A stretch of 64,000 bases of DNA from Polycladomyces subterraneus (GCF_030433435.1 NZ_JANRHH010000020.1:23781-87780); one strand, 5' to 3'. Positions 1-10,035 are shown, counted from the first letter of the stretch. Notes: generated by a model not told the origin, from the letters alone. Translations and numbers: made by a program.

Positions 1-25
1 AAGGGGAGGAAGGGCTAGAATCTCT

Positions 26-1060
26 ATGCGTTTATTCTACGTTTCTTCCGGTTGCGGGTTTCATTTCCAACACTATCTGTCTGATGAAGACGAAAACATC
101 ATTAGCGCATTTCGGGAGATTGCCAAAACCATACCGGATTTCCACTTTGATACGTTTCTCCTCCAACGGGAACCGCTCAATCGGCTGTCGGCAAAAGTAG
201 CCGCCTTCCGCCCCGATTTTATTTTGGTTTTTCGAGGTTATCGCTTTCCACTCACCGCCGTCCAACAATTGCGCAAGTTTCAGGTACCCATCGGGATCTG
301 GGTGGTGGATGATCCGTATCGCCTGAAGACACACGAACAGCTGGTGAAACCATATCCTTTCGTGTTTACACAGGATTCCAGCAGTGTCTCCTTTTACCGT
401 CATATGGGGAAAAAGGCGTTTTACCTCCCTTTGGCCGTCAACCCAGCCAAGTATAGACCGGTCAAAGTCCCACTGAAATACCAGTCCGATATTTGCTTTG
501 TGGGAAGCGCGTTTCCTGTTCGGTTGCATTTTTTCGATCAGATGACGCCTTTTTTACTGAAAAAGCGGTTTATCATCATCGGTCAATGGTGGGAGCGGTT
601 GAAAAACTATCACAAGCTGAAGCACCGCATCCGCAATCAACCTATCCCGCCGTCGGAAGTGATCAAATACTACAACGGGGCCAAGATCGTACTTAATATC
701 CATCGCACCCCAAACGATCGGCGGGATAACCATCGTAACCTCCCCGCCCATTCGCCCAACAACCGAACGTTTGAGATTGCGGCCTGCCGCTCGTTTCAAC
801 TTCTCACCTGCCGTCGGGATCTCAAGAGGTTTTACGTATCGGGACAGGAGATGGTTTGCTTCCAAAGCATCGACGATCTCAAACGGAAAATCAATTACTA
901 TCTCGCACACGACGATGAACGCAACCGGATCGCGGTCCAATCCTACCAACGAACGTTGCGGGATCACACCTATCACGTTCGTCTTCGCTATTTGCTCCAT
1001 CTGCTGGATCAACACCTTGGACGCAAGACGAAAGTGGCAGAGACGAATCGACTTCCGTGA
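26..1060 (+). CDS. CgeB-like glycosyltransferase family protein
   Basis: A 344-residue protein with the two-part plan of the CgeB family. The N-terminal Rossmann-like domain carries a GIWVVDDPYR segment near residue 91. The C-terminal half has the DICFVGS start of the second domain (about residue 154), a VLNIHRTP stretch (about 222) and the NNRTFEIAACRSFQLLT segment (about 246) found in family members. CgeB proteins act in maturation of the outer spore surface in Bacillus, and related proteins modify surface glycans. Substrate and donor cannot be read from the sequence. No signal peptide or membrane segment is seen. A purine-rich GGGGAGGAAGG lies 12 nt before the ATG, which is a long spacing. 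The gene may be the last of an operon that starts left of the window. Confidence 0.8.
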   Translation: MRLFYVSSGCGFHFQHYLSDEDENIISAFREIAKTIPDFHFDTFLLQREPLNRLSAKVAAFRPDFILVFRGYRFPLTAVQQLRKFQVPIGIWVVDDPYRLKTHEQLVKPYPFVFTQDSSSVSFYRHMGKKAFYLPLAVNPAKYRPVKVPLKYQSDICFVGSAFPVRLHFFDQMTPFLLKKRFIIIGQWWERLKNYHKLKHRIRNQPIPPSEVIKYYNGAKIVLNIHRTPNDRRDNHRNLPAHSPNNRTFEIAACRSFQLLTCRRDLKRFYVSGQEMVCFQSIDDLKRKINYYLAHDDERNRIAVQSYQRTLRDHTYHVRLRYLLHLLDQHLGRKTKVAETNRLP

Positions 1061-1067
1061 CCATGTA

Positions 1068-1102
1068 ACAAGACCGTCTCCTCGAACAGGAGACGGTCTT
1101 GT
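1068..1102. terminator. Bidirectional Rho-independent terminator
   Basis: A perfect 15-bp stem (ACAAGACCGTCTCCT with its complement) around a 5-nt loop. It lies between the end of the CgeB-like gene and the converging glycosyltransferase fragment. The stem ends in T-rich arms on both strands, so it can serve both. Confidence 0.85.
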
Positions 1103-1119
1103 TTATGTTCGATGGTCTT

Positions 1120-1752
1120 TTATTTATGGTACTGCTCAATCTCTTCAAGTGTCTTTACGATATCCTGTTCAAACTGCCTTTTCGTATGACGGAGAGCCGA
1201 ATGGTACGCACCGACGAGCAGCTTGCGATGCAGCCGCCTGTCTCTCAACACTTTCAACAATGCCGAAGCCAGCGCTCTGGGTCGTTTGGGAGGGACGATA
1301 AATCCGCTCGTCCCGTGGTGGCAAAAATCGAGGACCCCATCGGAATTGGTAGTGACGACAGCCGTTTTGCACGCCATCGCTTCCAGTACAGGCAAGACGA
1401 AACCTTCATACCACGAAGTGGAGACGAACACGTCTGCCGAACGATAAAGATGGGCCATTTGTCGGTCGGTTTTCGGTTGATGGATTTTGTGGGGGATCCC
1501 TGGCAGTCTCAGAGGTTTTTCCGTACAGATCAGGTTGGCGAAAACGGCTTGCGGTATTTTTGCTGAAACCAGTTTCATCGCTCGGACAAAGTCCTGAAAG
1601 CCTTTCATTCGGCAAGAAGACCAGCCGATCATCCTGGGTAATCCACGGAAACTGATGGCGCTCACTTCCTGGAAACCGGAGGTCCGCTCAGTATTATTGC
1701 AGCTACGACGGTTGATGGATATGTGTTTAAAGCCCGTTATACGAGTATGCAC
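1120..1752 (-). pseudogene. GT4 glycosyltransferase, 5'-truncated fragment
   Basis: The frame encodes only the C-terminal (donor-binding) domain of a GT-B, GT4-type glycosyltransferase. Visible are KGFQDFVRAMKLV, the ADVFVSTSWYEGFVLPVLEAM region containing the E-x7-E-like motif, and the following TTNSDGVLDF and HGTSGFIVPP loops. A complete GT4 enzyme is about 350-400 residues. Here roughly the first half is missing, and the first 20-25 residues before RTSGFQEV do not look like this family. The lost 5' end lies at about 1650-1690, where a fragment of an unrelated gene begins on the other strand. A shortened protein could still be made from an internal Met, but an active enzyme is unlikely. Confidence 0.7.
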
Positions 1753-2121
1753 ATGTTGGCGAAAACGAGCATCAGGGCTTCTACCATCGGCACGGTGGTA
1801 ACGGGAATTCTTCTTTCTGTATGGACAAATTGGGGGTTATTTCGATGCCGTTGGATCATTGTCAAAGAGATTTTGACCATCCTGTCGATCGGATTGGACG
1901 TAGTGGGCATGTATTTCTGGACCTTAAAAGCCGCCGCCTTAACATCAGCGGAAGGTTTGAATACGCTGCAAAACCCGGCCTTTACCGTGAATAATCTTTG
2001 GATTGGGATCATCCTACAAATTATTTCCTTGGCAGTGAGTTTGTCATCTCCATTTTTAAACCGTGGGGACCGAGGAAACAGTGAACAAAAGCGAAACCAA
2101 CCCACCAACAAACTCAGATAA
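1642..2121 (+). pseudogene. Integral membrane protein, 5'-truncated fragment
   Basis: An open frame whose similarity to Bacillales multi-pass membrane proteins begins at about 1672 (PLSIIAATTVDGYVFKA) and runs through ASTIGTVVTGILLSVWTNWG, a second hydrophobic stretch and a third near the C-terminus (LWIGIILQIISLAVSLSS). The N-terminal transmembrane segment expected before it is absent, and the upstream codons run into the antisense glycosyltransferase fragment. The only starts are internal, such as GTG at 1723. I read this as a remnant joined head to head with the neighbouring fragment by a deletion or rearrangement. The biochemical function of the family is unknown to me. Confidence 0.6.
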
Positions 2122-2231
2122 GAAATGGTTACAGGGTGCGGGTGGCCATTTTCGCTCCCTTTTCTTTTTCAATTAATCCCAAAGGTCTTCCATCGGAAAA
2201 CGGCCACCCATCGTAATCAGTTAATCATGAA

Positions 2232-2819
2232 CTAATCATGAACACTCTTATCGTCGCATATCGTATTTAATCCTCGGAGAAACAGATCTACCATCAAGCG
2301 ATAACTTTCGTCACGGTCTAATGGAAGTCCGAAAGCACCGGCCGATTCCAACGATGCGAAGCCATGCGCCAAACTGCGGAGGCCGCGCACCACATGAAGA
2401 GCTTCGTTTTTTTGAAGACCGAAGGGTTCAAGGACGGTGAGCAGGATATTTACCACTTCTTCTGACGCTCTTTGTGCTTCTGTATCGTTCATGTCAGGGG
2501 CATGGAGTGTTGCTTCATATAGTCCGGGATGCTCACGGGCAAAGGAGCGGTAGGCCTGCATGATCGCCTTGACGGCATCGTCTGTCGCTTTGCCGACAGC
2601 CGCTCTTTCCAGACGTTTCCCCAGCTTGTTGATCCCGTAGAGGGCCAATTCGCGCAGAAGGCCACCTAGTCCCTCGACATGATTGTAGAGCGAGGGGGTA
2701 CGCACTCCCAATCGCGAAGCTACTGCCGCCAGCGTCACTTGATGTAGTCCAAGCGAATCCGCCAGTTCCGCCGCCGTACGTACCACTGTCATCCGATCCA
2801 ATCCGGCTTTTGCCACCAT
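2232..2819 (-). CDS. TetR/AcrR family transcriptional regulator, WHG-type C-terminus
   Basis: A 195-residue TetR-family protein. The N-terminal helix-turn-helix spans about residues 10-55 (TLAAVASRLGVRTPSLYNHV). The C-terminal half resembles the WHG-type ligand-binding domain (YRSFAREHPGLYEA about residue 90, HVVRGLRSLAHGFASLE about 140). It starts one base after the stop of the metallo-beta-lactamase-fold gene, so the two are translationally coupled. Two near-identical palindromes upstream of the first gene are the obvious candidate sites for autorepression. The ligand cannot be predicted, but is probably the hydrolase substrate or a related compound. Confidence 0.85.
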   Translation of the reverse strand: MVAKAGLDRMTVVRTAAELADSLGLHQVTLAAVASRLGVRTPSLYNHVEGLGGLLRELALYGINKLGKRLERAAVGKATDDAVKAIMQAYRSFAREHPGLYEATLHAPDMNDTEAQRASEEVVNILLTVLEPFGLQKNEALHVVRGLRSLAHGFASLESAGAFGLPLDRDESYRLMVDLFLRGLNTICDDKSVHD

Positions 2820-2820
2820 C

Positions 2821-3534
2821 TCACATCTGCTCCTTCAGGTTGCGTTCGGCTTCTGCGATGGCATGATCCATTAGCGAAAACGGTTCGGACAACACCGGCC
2901 CGTGGCCTACAGCCAAATGAGTTGGTTTTAATCCGCGCAGATGCTTGGCACTCTCCAGAGCCGTAGGCTTGTGCCACGTGCCCAAGGCAGGGAAGGGAAA
3001 CCAAGGTTTTAATGTCCCCGCCACAGCTACCCCGCCGCGTGTCTGATATGCATCCCCCGCGATAAGCGTGCCGTCCCGTGTATCCAGAAAGGCGACATGA
3101 CCGGGAGTATGTCCTGGGGACGGAATGACTTCAAGGGATCCGACACGGTCCCCCGCCGTGAGTAAACGGGTGGGCTTCGTTTGGCAAGAGGGCACGGAAC
3201 CGCGCAATGGGATGGACGGCTCGTCGGGGTCGAGGGATTTATCGCCGCGGAGCAGGCGGGCTTCGCGTTTGGAGATCAGGATTTCGGTATCCGGCATCGC
3301 GTCGTGCAGAGCATCCAACGCCCCTACGTGATCACTATGGGCATGAGTCAGGGCAATACGGACAATGGGTGCGCCGAGCTGCTCGGCCGCCTCAAGAATT
3401 TTTTTGGCGCTGCCGGGAAGCGCCGCATCGATCAAGGTGAATCCGTCCTGTTCCTTTACCAAATAGCAGTTGACTGGAAAGAGCCTCGGAAAAAACGTCA
3501 GTTGGACGACATGACCGAACGGTGTTATTCTCAT
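2821..3534 (-). CDS. MBL-fold metallo-hydrolase
   Basis: A 237-residue cytosolic metallo-beta-lactamase-fold protein. The zinc-binding HxHxDH motif is THAHSDHVGALD (H64, H66, D68, H69). Later metal ligands are the His of SPGHTPGHVAF, the Asp of LIAGDAYQT, and a C-terminal His in AVGHGPVL, so a complete binuclear site is present. The family includes lactonases, thioesterases, glyoxalase II-like enzymes and quorum-quenching enzymes; nothing here picks one. It is the first gene of a two-gene operon with a TetR regulator. The ATG at 3534 is followed by an N-terminus typical of the family (VNCYLVKEQDGFTLIDAAL). Confidence 0.9.
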   Translation of the reverse strand: MRITPFGHVVQLTFFPRLFPVNCYLVKEQDGFTLIDAALPGSAKKILEAAEQLGAPIVRIALTHAHSDHVGALDALHDAMPDTEILISKREARLLRGDKSLDPDEPSIPLRGSVPSCQTKPTRLLTAGDRVGSLEVIPSPGHTPGHVAFLDTRDGTLIAGDAYQTRGGVAVAGTLKPWFPFPALGTWHKPTALESAKHLRGLKPTHLAVGHGPVLSEPFSLMDHAIAEAERNLKEQM

Positions 3535-3559
3535 CGATGCAACATCCTCTCAACGGAAA

Positions 3560-3593
3560 CTAATACGATTAGATAATAAACTAATACCATTAG
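3560..3593. promoter_or_regulatory. Twin palindromic operators upstream of the MBL-TetR operon
   Basis: Two 13-bp copies of CTAATacNATTAG lie at 3560-3572 and 3581-3593. Each has perfect 5-bp arms (CTAAT/ATTAG). Their starts are 21 bp apart, two helical turns, so two regulator dimers would sit on the same DNA face. They lie 26-59 bp upstream of the MBL-fold start codon. The operon's own TetR protein is the likely ligand (inference). Confidence 0.65.
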
Positions 3594-3659
3594 CCAAATC
3601 AACCATTGACGATGGTGAGCATTGATCTGATAATTAACAAATTATTTAAATTGGTTTCA

Positions 3660-3688
3660 TTGTTTAATATTAAAATAAGTGTTATAAT
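3660..3688 (+). promoter_or_regulatory. Sigma-A-type promoter of the alpha-glucan operon
   Basis: TTGTTT (3660-3665), a 17-bp spacer and TATAAT (3683-3688), 46 bp before the GTG start of the DUF4912 gene. The surrounding DNA is strongly AT-rich. The promoter is divergent from the MBL-TetR operon. Confidence 0.65.
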
Positions 3689-3734
3689 CAGTCATGTTAT
3701 ATAATATGACATCAATAGATGAGGAGAGCGAAGA

Positions 3735-4460
3735 GTGGAAGAGACCGATTTTTGGTTACAAATCATCCGGCGTTTAGATCAAGGAGAAAATCAAGCGGCA
3801 ATTGCTCAATCATTTGGATGGACGCGCGGGCAGTTCCGATATCGCTTGCGTCGCTTTCGGGAAAGGTACCAAGAACGCTTGGAAGCGGCGGCCGGTCCTG
3901 AACCGATTTCTGCTCTGGAGAGGAAACATGTTCGTTTCTGGATGGATGAGTCTTGGACCAGAGAAGGATTGCCCAATCGGGTGGTATTGATGGCCAAAGA
4001 TCCTTGGACAGTATTTGCCTACTGGACTGTGGCACAGTGGCGAAAAGATATGGTAAGTCGTCATTTCGAAAAGAGCTGGAGTCATCTCCCCCTGTTTCTC
4101 CGATTACATGATGTGACAGATCTCCTATTTGACGGTGAGCATGCTCACTCCCGCCAGGAATTATCGGTTCATCCAGACGCTGATCACTGGTATTTTCGTC
4201 ATGTTACGCCAGGTCGTCAATATTTGCTGGATTTCGGCACTTACACTGACGAAGGAGTCTTTTTTACTATCTTGCGGTCTAATGTAGCAGGAACCCCTTC
4301 ACACAATGTGCATGATGCTTTTCAACGATTTGGACCGGTAACGGCACTATATGTGGGGAGTGAAGGAAGAAACGGATATTACCAAGGGGTGTCAAAAGAA
4401 CCGAAATGGGCGAATCGGTTTACGGGATATTCCTTGGTGGAAGAGGGGGAGGAAAAGTAG
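3735..4460 (+). CDS. DUF4912 domain-containing protein
   Basis: A 241-residue protein. Residues 1-50 form a small helical, HTH-like segment (IAQSFGWTRGQFRYRLRRFRERY). A DUF4912 domain follows, with the characteristic LMAKDPWTVFAYW opening (about residue 91), LFLRLHDVTD, and HWYFRHVTPGRQYLLDFG in the middle. DUF4912 proteins commonly sit beside DUF1957/GH57 glucan-branching enzymes, as here; their biochemical role is not established. The start is GTG, with GAGGAGAG 7-14 nt upstream. The next gene begins 2 bp after the stop, so the two are co-transcribed and probably coupled. No signal peptide. Confidence 0.85.
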   Translation: MEETDFWLQIIRRLDQGENQAAIAQSFGWTRGQFRYRLRRFRERYQERLEAAAGPEPISALERKHVRFWMDESWTREGLPNRVVLMAKDPWTVFAYWTVAQWRKDMVSRHFEKSWSHLPLFLRLHDVTDLLFDGEHAHSRQELSVHPDADHWYFRHVTPGRQYLLDFGTYTDEGVFFTILRSNVAGTPSHNVHDAFQRFGPVTALYVGSEGRNGYYQGVSKEPKWANRFTGYSLVEEGEEK

Positions 4461-4462
4461 AA

Positions 4463-7297
4463 ATGGCGCAAGGGGCATTGGCGTTGATTCTGCATGCTCA
4501 TCTACCGTATGTCCGTCATCCGGAGCGGGAAGATGCTTTGGAGGAGCGTTGGCTGTTTGAAGCGATAACGGAATCCTATATTCCTCTGTTGTCGATGTTT
4601 CAACGATTGATCAAAGAGAGAGTAGCCTTTCGAGTAACCCTTTCTCTCAGCCCCACCCTGTTGTCCATGTTGTCAGATCCCCTGCTTCAAAAGCGCACAT
4701 TGCAACATCTGGATCGGTTGGTAGAGTTGGCGGAAAAAGAGATGGTGCGCACCCACAATCTGCCGGATTTTTATCCTCTCGCCAAAGCCTATAAAGAGCG
4801 ATTTCAGGAAATACGAGACTTTTACCTTCGGTATCGGGGTGACCTCATTCAGGCTTTCCGTGAATTACGGGATTCGGGACACATCGAATTGATAACAACA
4901 GCGGCCACTCACGCCTTTCTTCCTCTGGTACTGACGGAGGAAGGTGTACGGGCACAAGTGTTGACGGGAATACGGGAGTTTGAACGCCATTTTGGTGAGC
5001 GGCCTCGCGGCATGTGGCTTCCGGAGTGCGGTTATTTTCCCGGACTGGACCGGTTGTTGGCAGAACAGGGGATTGGATGGTTTGTTGTCGATTCCCATGG
5101 CGTGCAGCATGCTCGTCCCCGTCCGGATTTCGGGAACTTTTCCCCAGTGGTTTTGCCAACAGGAGTAGCCGCCTTTTCCAGGGACACGGCCTGTTCTGAG
5201 CAGGTATGGAGTTCCAAGACGGGCTACCCGGGAGATGTGGATTACCGGGAGTATTATCGTGATATCGGTTTTGATTTGGATCTGGAAACGATTGGACCGT
5301 ATATTCACCCAACGGGTATTCGCCACAACACAGGAATCAAATATTATCGCATCACAGGAGAAGGTGATCACAAAGAACCGTACAATCCGCAGTGGGCACG
5401 GGAGAAAGCCGCCGCGCATGCCGGGCATTTCCTTCATTTGTTGACCCAGCGGGTCTGGGAAGGAACGAATCGAACGGGACGTCAACCGATCATCACGGTT
5501 CCATTTGACGCCGAGTTGTTTGGACATTGGTGGTATGAAGGTCCTTTGTGGATCGAGATGTTGCTAAAAAAAATGCACTACGATCAGGTTGTGGTAAAGG
5601 CCACGACTCCCTCCGAATATTTATCCCTTTACACGGATTATCCGGAATGTCAGATGGACATGAGTACCTGGGGGCGCTACGGATATGCAGATGTATGGCT
5701 GCGGGAGGAGAATGACTGGATTTATCCGGCTTTGCACAAGGCGGAAGTGCGGATGAGTGAACTGGCCAGCCGTTGGGCGGGAGAACAAGACCAGCTCATC
5801 CAGCGAGTGTTGAAGCAGGCGGCACGGGAACTGATGCTGGCGCAAAGCAGTGACTGGGCTTTTATCATGGACGGTAAAACCGCCGTGAACTACGCGGTAC
5901 AACGGACCAAGCATCATATCAATCGTTTTTGGAAGCTGGAGGAGATGTTGACATCTAATCAGGTGGACGAAACTTTGTTGGAGACAGTGGAATCGTTGGA
6001 TGCGCTGTTTCCGGATGTTGATATTGCCGCGTATCGATATCGTCAGCCGGCTTCCGAGAAGGAGAATGACAGAAATACCCCTCGGGTGTTGATGTTGTCC
6101 TGGGAGTTTCCTCCGATGACGGTTGGCGGTTTGTCGCGTCACGTTTATGATCTCTCACGCTATCTGGTGAGATGTGGATGGGAAGTACATGTCATTACCA
6201 CGGAAGTAGAGGGAGCTCCGCATGAGGAGATCGTGGATGGGGTACATGTGCATCGGGTACATGTGGTACGTCCCTTTGGAGAAGCCTTTATCCATTGGGT
6301 GGCCCAACTGAACCTGATGATGGTGGATGCGGTAGAGCTCTTGATCAAAAGCGGATACACATTTGATGTGGTCCATGCCCATGATTGGCTGGTGGAGGAA
6401 GCGGCCACCACGATCAAACATCGTTGGGGAATTCCCATGATTGCCACCATCCATGCAACGGAGCATGGGCGCAACCACGGTATTCATACGGATTTGCAGC
6501 ATAAGATCCATCATCGGGAATGGCGTCTCACGTATGAAGCGCAACGGGTTATTGTATGTAGCCGCTATATGAAACAGGAAGTGGAGACGCTGTTCCAATT
6601 GCCGCAAGACAAATTAGATGTAATCCCCAATGGAGTCGATCCTGAGCAACTGGCTCCAACGAATTTGGGAGACGAAACCCTGGAGCCTTTTGCGTTGCCA
6701 CATGAACGCGTGGTGCTGTTTATCGGACGACTGGTGCGGGAAAAAGGTGTGGATACACTGTTGACCGCAGCGGGAAATATATTGGCCCGCCACCCCGATG
6801 TCAAGTTTGTCATCGCCGGAAAAGGACCGATGATGGAGGAGTGGAAAAACCAAGCGAAACGGTTGGGCTACGGGGATAGGGTTTTGTTTGCCGGTTTTGT
6901 CTCAGACGAAGATCGCAACCGTTTGTTGAGGAATGCGGCAGTCACCGTTTTTCCCAGTCTATATGAACCCTTTGGTATCGTCGCTTTGGAGGCGATGACT
7001 GCGGGGTCGCCTGTCGTGGTGTCTGATGTGGGCGGTTTGGCTGATGTGGTGGAACACGGACAAAACGGTCTCAAGATGTATGCAGGAGATGCCCGGTCCT
7101 TGGCGACACAGGTGAACGCGCTGCTGGATGATCCGGTATGGGCGCAACAGTTGGCGGAAGCGGGACGGCAATCCATAAAACAATATGATTGGAGCAGGAT
7201 TGCCCAACAAACGATAACGGTATATCAACGTGTTCTCGGGAAAATGTCTCATCATGATCAGACAGAGGAGATCCCGGTACCCAGTCTTACGAAGTAG
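4463..7297 (+). CDS. GH57 (DUF1957) 1,4-alpha-glucan branching enzyme fused to GT4 glycosyltransferase
   Basis: A 944-residue two-enzyme fusion. Residues 1 to about 530 are a GH57/DUF1957 domain with HAHLPY (11-16), the nucleophile motif WLPECGY (E188) and the acid motif [10 protein letters not shown] (D349), all intact. Residues from about 545 are a GT4-type GT-B enzyme: [49 protein letters not shown] and the EPFGIVALE pair (E835 and E843). I infer that one chain both extends and branches an alpha-glucan. I chose ATG 4463 because GGGGGAGGA sits 8 nt upstream; an in-frame start at 4406 would overlap the previous gene. Cytosolic, no signal peptide. Neighbours (DUF4912, nucleotidyltransferase, GH15) support a storage or structural glucan pathway. 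Confidence 0.88.
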   Translation: MAQGALALILHAHLPYVRHPEREDALEERWLFEAITESYIPLLSMFQRLIKERVAFRVTLSLSPTLLSMLSDPLLQKRTLQHLDRLVELAEKEMVRTHNLPDFYPLAKAYKERFQEIRDFYLRYRGDLIQAFRELRDSGHIELITTAATHAFLPLVLTEEGVRAQVLTGIREFERHFGERPRGMWLPECGYFPGLDRLLAEQGIGWFVVDSHGVQHARPRPDFGNFSPVVLPTGVAAFSRDTACSEQVWSSKTGYPGDVDYREYYRDIGFDLDLETIGPYIHPTGIRHNTGIKYYRITGEGDHKEPYNPQWAREKAAAHAGHFLHLLTQRVWEGTNRTGRQPIITVPFDAELFGHWWYEGPLWIEMLLKKMHYDQVVVKATTPSEYLSLYTDYPECQMDMSTWGRYGYADVWLREENDWIYPALHKAEVRMSELASRWAGEQDQLIQRVLKQAARELMLAQSSDWAFIMDGKTAVNYAVQRTKHHINRFWKLEEMLTSNQVDETLLETVESLDALFPDVDIAAYRYRQPASEKENDRNTPRVLMLSWEFPPMTVGGLSRHVYDLSRYLVRCGWEVHVITTEVEGAPHEEIVDGVHVHRVHVVRPFGEAFIHWVAQLNLMMVDAVELLIKSGYTFDVVHAHDWLVEEAATTIKHRWGIPMIATIHATEHGRNHGIHTDLQHKIHHREWRLTYEAQRVIVCSRYMKQEVETLFQLPQDKLDVIPNGVDPEQLAPTNLGDETLEPFALPHERVVLFIGRLVREKGVDTLLTAAGNILARHPDVKFVIAGKGPMMEEWKNQAKRLGYGDRVLFAGFVSDEDRNRLLRNAAVTVFPSLYEPFGIVALEAMTAGSPVVVSDVGGLADVVEHGQNGLKMYAGDARSLATQVNALLDDPVWAQQLAEAGRQSIKQYDWSRIAQQTITVYQRVLGKMSHHDQTEEIPVPSLTK

Positions 7298-7349
7298 GTT
7301 CTCGCTTCTGCTTCATCAGAGAAAAGGGTTAAGAGAGGAGAAAACATAC

Positions 7350-9743
7350 GTGAAAGCAGTCATTATGGCCGGAGGAAAAGGAACCCGGTTGCGTCCGTTG
7401 ACGAGTCGTTTGCCCAAACCGATGGTGCCACTCCTGAACAAACCCTGTATGGAATATATCATTGAATTGCTCAAACGATATGGTATCACTGAAATAGCAG
7501 TCACGGTTCAATATTTGCCCCAGGTGATCCAACGTTATTTCGGCGATGGTTCAGAGTATGGGGTGCAACTCCATTATTATGAAGAAACCTTGCCGCTGGG
7601 GACGGCCGGCAGTGTAAAAAATGCCGCTGACTTTTTGGATGATACGTTTATTGTTATCAGCGGAGATGCACTGACGGATTTCAATCTGGATCAAGCCATT
7701 TCCTTTCATCAAAAAAAGGGTGGGCTGGGTACCCTTGTCTTGCATCAAGTAGACAATCCGCTGGAGTTTGGCGTGGTGATGACCGACGAAACAGGTCAGA
7801 TCATCCGATTTTTGGAGAAGCCGAGTTGGAGAGAGGTTTTCAGCGATACCGTCAATACCGGGATTTATGTCTTGGAGCCGGAAATTTTGTCCTTTTTTGA
7901 ACACGGTCAGGTCTTTGATTTCAGCAAGGACTTGTTTCCCATGGTGATGGAAAGGGGGCACGCCCTATACGGCTACGTGGCGGAAGGGTATTGGTCGGAT
8001 ATCGGCAATTTGGCTCAATATCGCAAAACCCAACTGGATATGCTGGCGGGGCGGGTTCAGGTTCAAATTCCCGGCAAAGAGGTACAACCGGGGATTTGGA
8101 TGGGGGAAGGATGTCAGGTAGCTCCCACCGCCAAGCTGGAGGCGCCGGTATTTGTCGGTGATGGCAGTGTCATTGAATCCAATGCTCAGGTTGGTCCTTA
8201 TACTGTCATCGGAAAGTACAACCGAGTGGGAAAAAGTGCGGAAGTGGTACGGTCTGTCGTATGGAACCGGACGCAGATCGATCAAGCTGTCGTGATGAGA
8301 GATGCGTCCGTAACACATGATGTCCGAATTGGGGCAGGTGCTCAGTTGGCGGAGGATGTGGTGGTGGGAGAAAAAAGCCGGATCGGTGAAAAAGCCTGGT
8401 TGCGGAGCGGAGTGAAGGTATGGCCGGAGAAACAGGTGGCACCCGCTGCAATTCTAAATTCCTCTCTGATCTGGGAATCTGAGGTTCGGGCTTCCTTGTT
8501 TGGTTCGGATGGCGTGAGCGGAATTGCCAATGTGGAAATGACGCCGGAAAAAGTAACGAAAATCATCACCGCTTATGCTTCGTTATTAAAGCCGAGGAGC
8601 CACGTACTTTTGGCGTGGGACGGGGATCCTTACGCCGAGATATTGGCCCGCGGGGTGACGGCAAGCTTGTTGGCCTCAGGCCATTGTGTAAAGGATGTGG
8701 GATGTGTCCCTGCCCCTGTAGCCCGTTACGGAGTGGGGAGGTTAGGTTGTGTAGGAGGTATTTACCTCCATCGGCGTGGTTTGGGGACGGAAGAACGGAT
8801 GGTGCTTCAGTTTTTTGATGCCGATGGACTCCCACTCGATAAGGGATGGGAGCGGAAAATTGAGAATGCATGGATACAAGAAGAAGCCTCGCGTCCAGCT
8901 CCAGAAGGTTATGGTACATTGGAGACACATTCCCGTTTGGTTGAGCTATACCAGAGTGAAGCATTGCAAAGCATCGACACTGCTGCCATCCGGAAACGCG
9001 GTTTAAAAGTGGTATTCCATGCTGCCAATCCAATGTTGTTCTCGGTAGTACATCCAATGTTAACTGCATTGGGATGCCGTGTGGTTACGGTAATTGGCGG
9101 TGACGGTCAGCTTCAGCAAGAAGTAAAAGACAACCAGGCCGATCTGGGGATTCACATAGAAGGAGACGGGCAAAACTTTGTTCTGTATACGGGAGAAGGA
9201 ACTCCTCTTTCGCAGGCAGCAACCATGCTGCTGCAGATGATGGCTGCCATCGCCCGTCAATCGAAGATTCCAGTTCCGGTAAACACCCCTTCGGCATGGG
9301 AACAGTGGTTGGAACAAATGGGCGTACAAACAGTTCGCACCACAACCTCACCGCGCTCCCTGTTGGCGGTGGGTCAAAAGCAAAGTCTACAAGTCTTCTA
9401 CGATGCTGTCTATACATTGGTTACGTTACTGGAAGTTTGCGCGGTAAAGGAGAAATCGCTGCAACAGCTTCTGGATGAATTGCCTCCCGTTTATTTGCTC
9501 AAGGAACAAGTTTCTTGTCCTGTAACAGCCAAAGGTAAAGTCATGCGCCGACTGATGGAGGAAATAAAGGAACAGCCACTGGAGCTGATCGATGGAATCA
9601 AAGTATTGATGGAAAACGGCTGGGCCTTGATTCTACCTGATGAGAATCAGGCACATTTTCAAGTGATGGCACAAGGGAACACGGAACAGGACGCTCAAGA
9701 TCTTATCACAATGTATAAAGACAAGATTTCGTCTTTTAAATAG
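7350..9743 (+). CDS. Sugar-1-phosphate nucleotidyltransferase with degenerate phosphohexomutase domain
   Basis: A 797-residue fusion. The N-terminal nucleotidyltransferase domain (1 to about 235) has the signature [20 protein letters not shown] left-handed beta-helix follows (about 250-370), then a phosphomannomutase/phosphoglucomutase-like region (about 385-797). The mutase part looks inactive: where the family has the phosphoserine loop (S-H-N-P), residues near 470 read [15 protein letters not shown], and the metal loop near 605 reads EGDGQN instead of D-x-D-x-D-R. Homologues are often called mannose-1-phosphate guanylyltransferase, but ADP- or GDP-sugar specificity cannot be told here. The GTG start at 7350 has AGAGAGGAG 9-17 nt upstream and lies 52 bp after the fusion gene. 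It probably makes the sugar donor for its neighbours. Confidence 0.85.
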   Translation: MKAVIMAGGKGTRLRPLTSRLPKPMVPLLNKPCMEYIIELLKRYGITEIAVTVQYLPQVIQRYFGDGSEYGVQLHYYEETLPLGTAGSVKNAADFLDDTFIVISGDALTDFNLDQAISFHQKKGGLGTLVLHQVDNPLEFGVVMTDETGQIIRFLEKPSWREVFSDTVNTGIYVLEPEILSFFEHGQVFDFSKDLFPMVMERGHALYGYVAEGYWSDIGNLAQYRKTQLDMLAGRVQVQIPGKEVQPGIWMGEGCQVAPTAKLEAPVFVGDGSVIESNAQVGPYTVIGKYNRVGKSAEVVRSVVWNRTQIDQAVVMRDASVTHDVRIGAGAQLAEDVVVGEKSRIGEKAWLRSGVKVWPEKQVAPAAILNSSLIWESEVRASLFGSDGVSGIANVEMTPEKVTKIITAYASLLKPRSHVLLAWDGDPYAEILARGVTASLLASGHCVKDVGCVPAPVARYGVGRLGCVGGIYLHRRGLGTEERMVLQFFDADGLPLDKGWERKIENAWIQEEASRPAPEGYGTLETHSRLVELYQSEALQSIDTAAIRKRGLKVVFHAANPMLFSVVHPMLTALGCRVVTVIGGDGQLQQEVKDNQADLGIHIEGDGQNFVLYTGEGTPLSQAATMLLQMMAAIARQSKIPVPVNTPSAWEQWLEQMGVQTVRTTTSPRSLLAVGQKQSLQVFYDAVYTLVTLLEVCAVKEKSLQQLLDELPPVYLLKEQVSCPVTAKGKVMRRLMEEIKEQPLELIDGIKVLMENGWALILPDENQAHFQVMAQGNTEQDAQDLITMYKDKISSFK

Positions 9744-9791
9744 TGAGCGGAAAAACTTACCTTTCGGGTTGGGGTGAGCGAGCATCGGACG

Positions 9792-9815
9792 TGGGAGGTC
9801 TTCGGCCCTCTCCCA
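9792..9815 (+). terminator. Weak hairpin after the glucan operon
   Basis: TGGGAG...CTCCCA stem with an inner GG/CC pair, followed only by TTATT. A weak intrinsic terminator or attenuator, 48 bp after the nucleotidyltransferase stop. Confidence 0.35.
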
Positions 9816-9889
9816 TTATTGGTACAATCAAGCCATGGAGTGAAAAAAACTAAAAACTACTATGAAGGAGAAAATTGATTAAACTAAAC

Positions 9890-9992
9890 AGAGATAGGAT
9901 GGGACGGAGACACCGTGGATGATGTGGGTTTGTCACGTCAGATGAAGCGAGAAGCCCACGGCGACCAAAGGGAGTGCCGTGTGGAGCAAGTC
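9890..9992 (+). ncRNA. Structured element resembling an IS200/IS605 right end or reRNA (no TnpB present)
   Basis: Part of a 400-bp gene-free stretch. It contains GTCAGATGAAGCGAGAAG (from about 9937) followed by a hairpin, CCCACGGC and GCCGTGTGG around a 13-nt loop (9956-9985), then AAGTCAC. From memory, the AGATGAAGCGAGAAGCCC-plus-hairpin layout matches right ends of IS1341-type (TnpB-only) IS200/IS605 elements, where the guide RNA of TnpB ends. No TnpB coding sequence is found on either strand nearby. It is either a solo relic or an unrelated structured leader RNA; a Rho-independent terminator follows closely. Assignment is by pattern only. Confidence 0.4.
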
Positions 9993-10002
9993 ACCAAAGC
10001 GA

Positions 10003-10035
10003 GGTCGCTGATCCTCAACAGCGGCCTTTTCTTTT
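10003..10035 (+). terminator. Rho-independent terminator
   Basis: GGTCGCTG (10003-10010), an 8-nt loop, CAGCGGCC (10019-10026; one G-T pair), then TTTTCTTTTT. It ends the structured element and insulates the GH15 gene, which begins 111 bp later. The transcript it ends contains no obvious ORF, which favours an RNA product or a leader with attenuation. Confidence 0.75.

Noticed and set aside
4865..5527. 220-codon open frame on the minus strand inside the GH57-GT4 gene
   Set aside because: Antisense to strongly conserved catalytic codons; no ribosome site and low-complexity composition. A shadow of the real gene.
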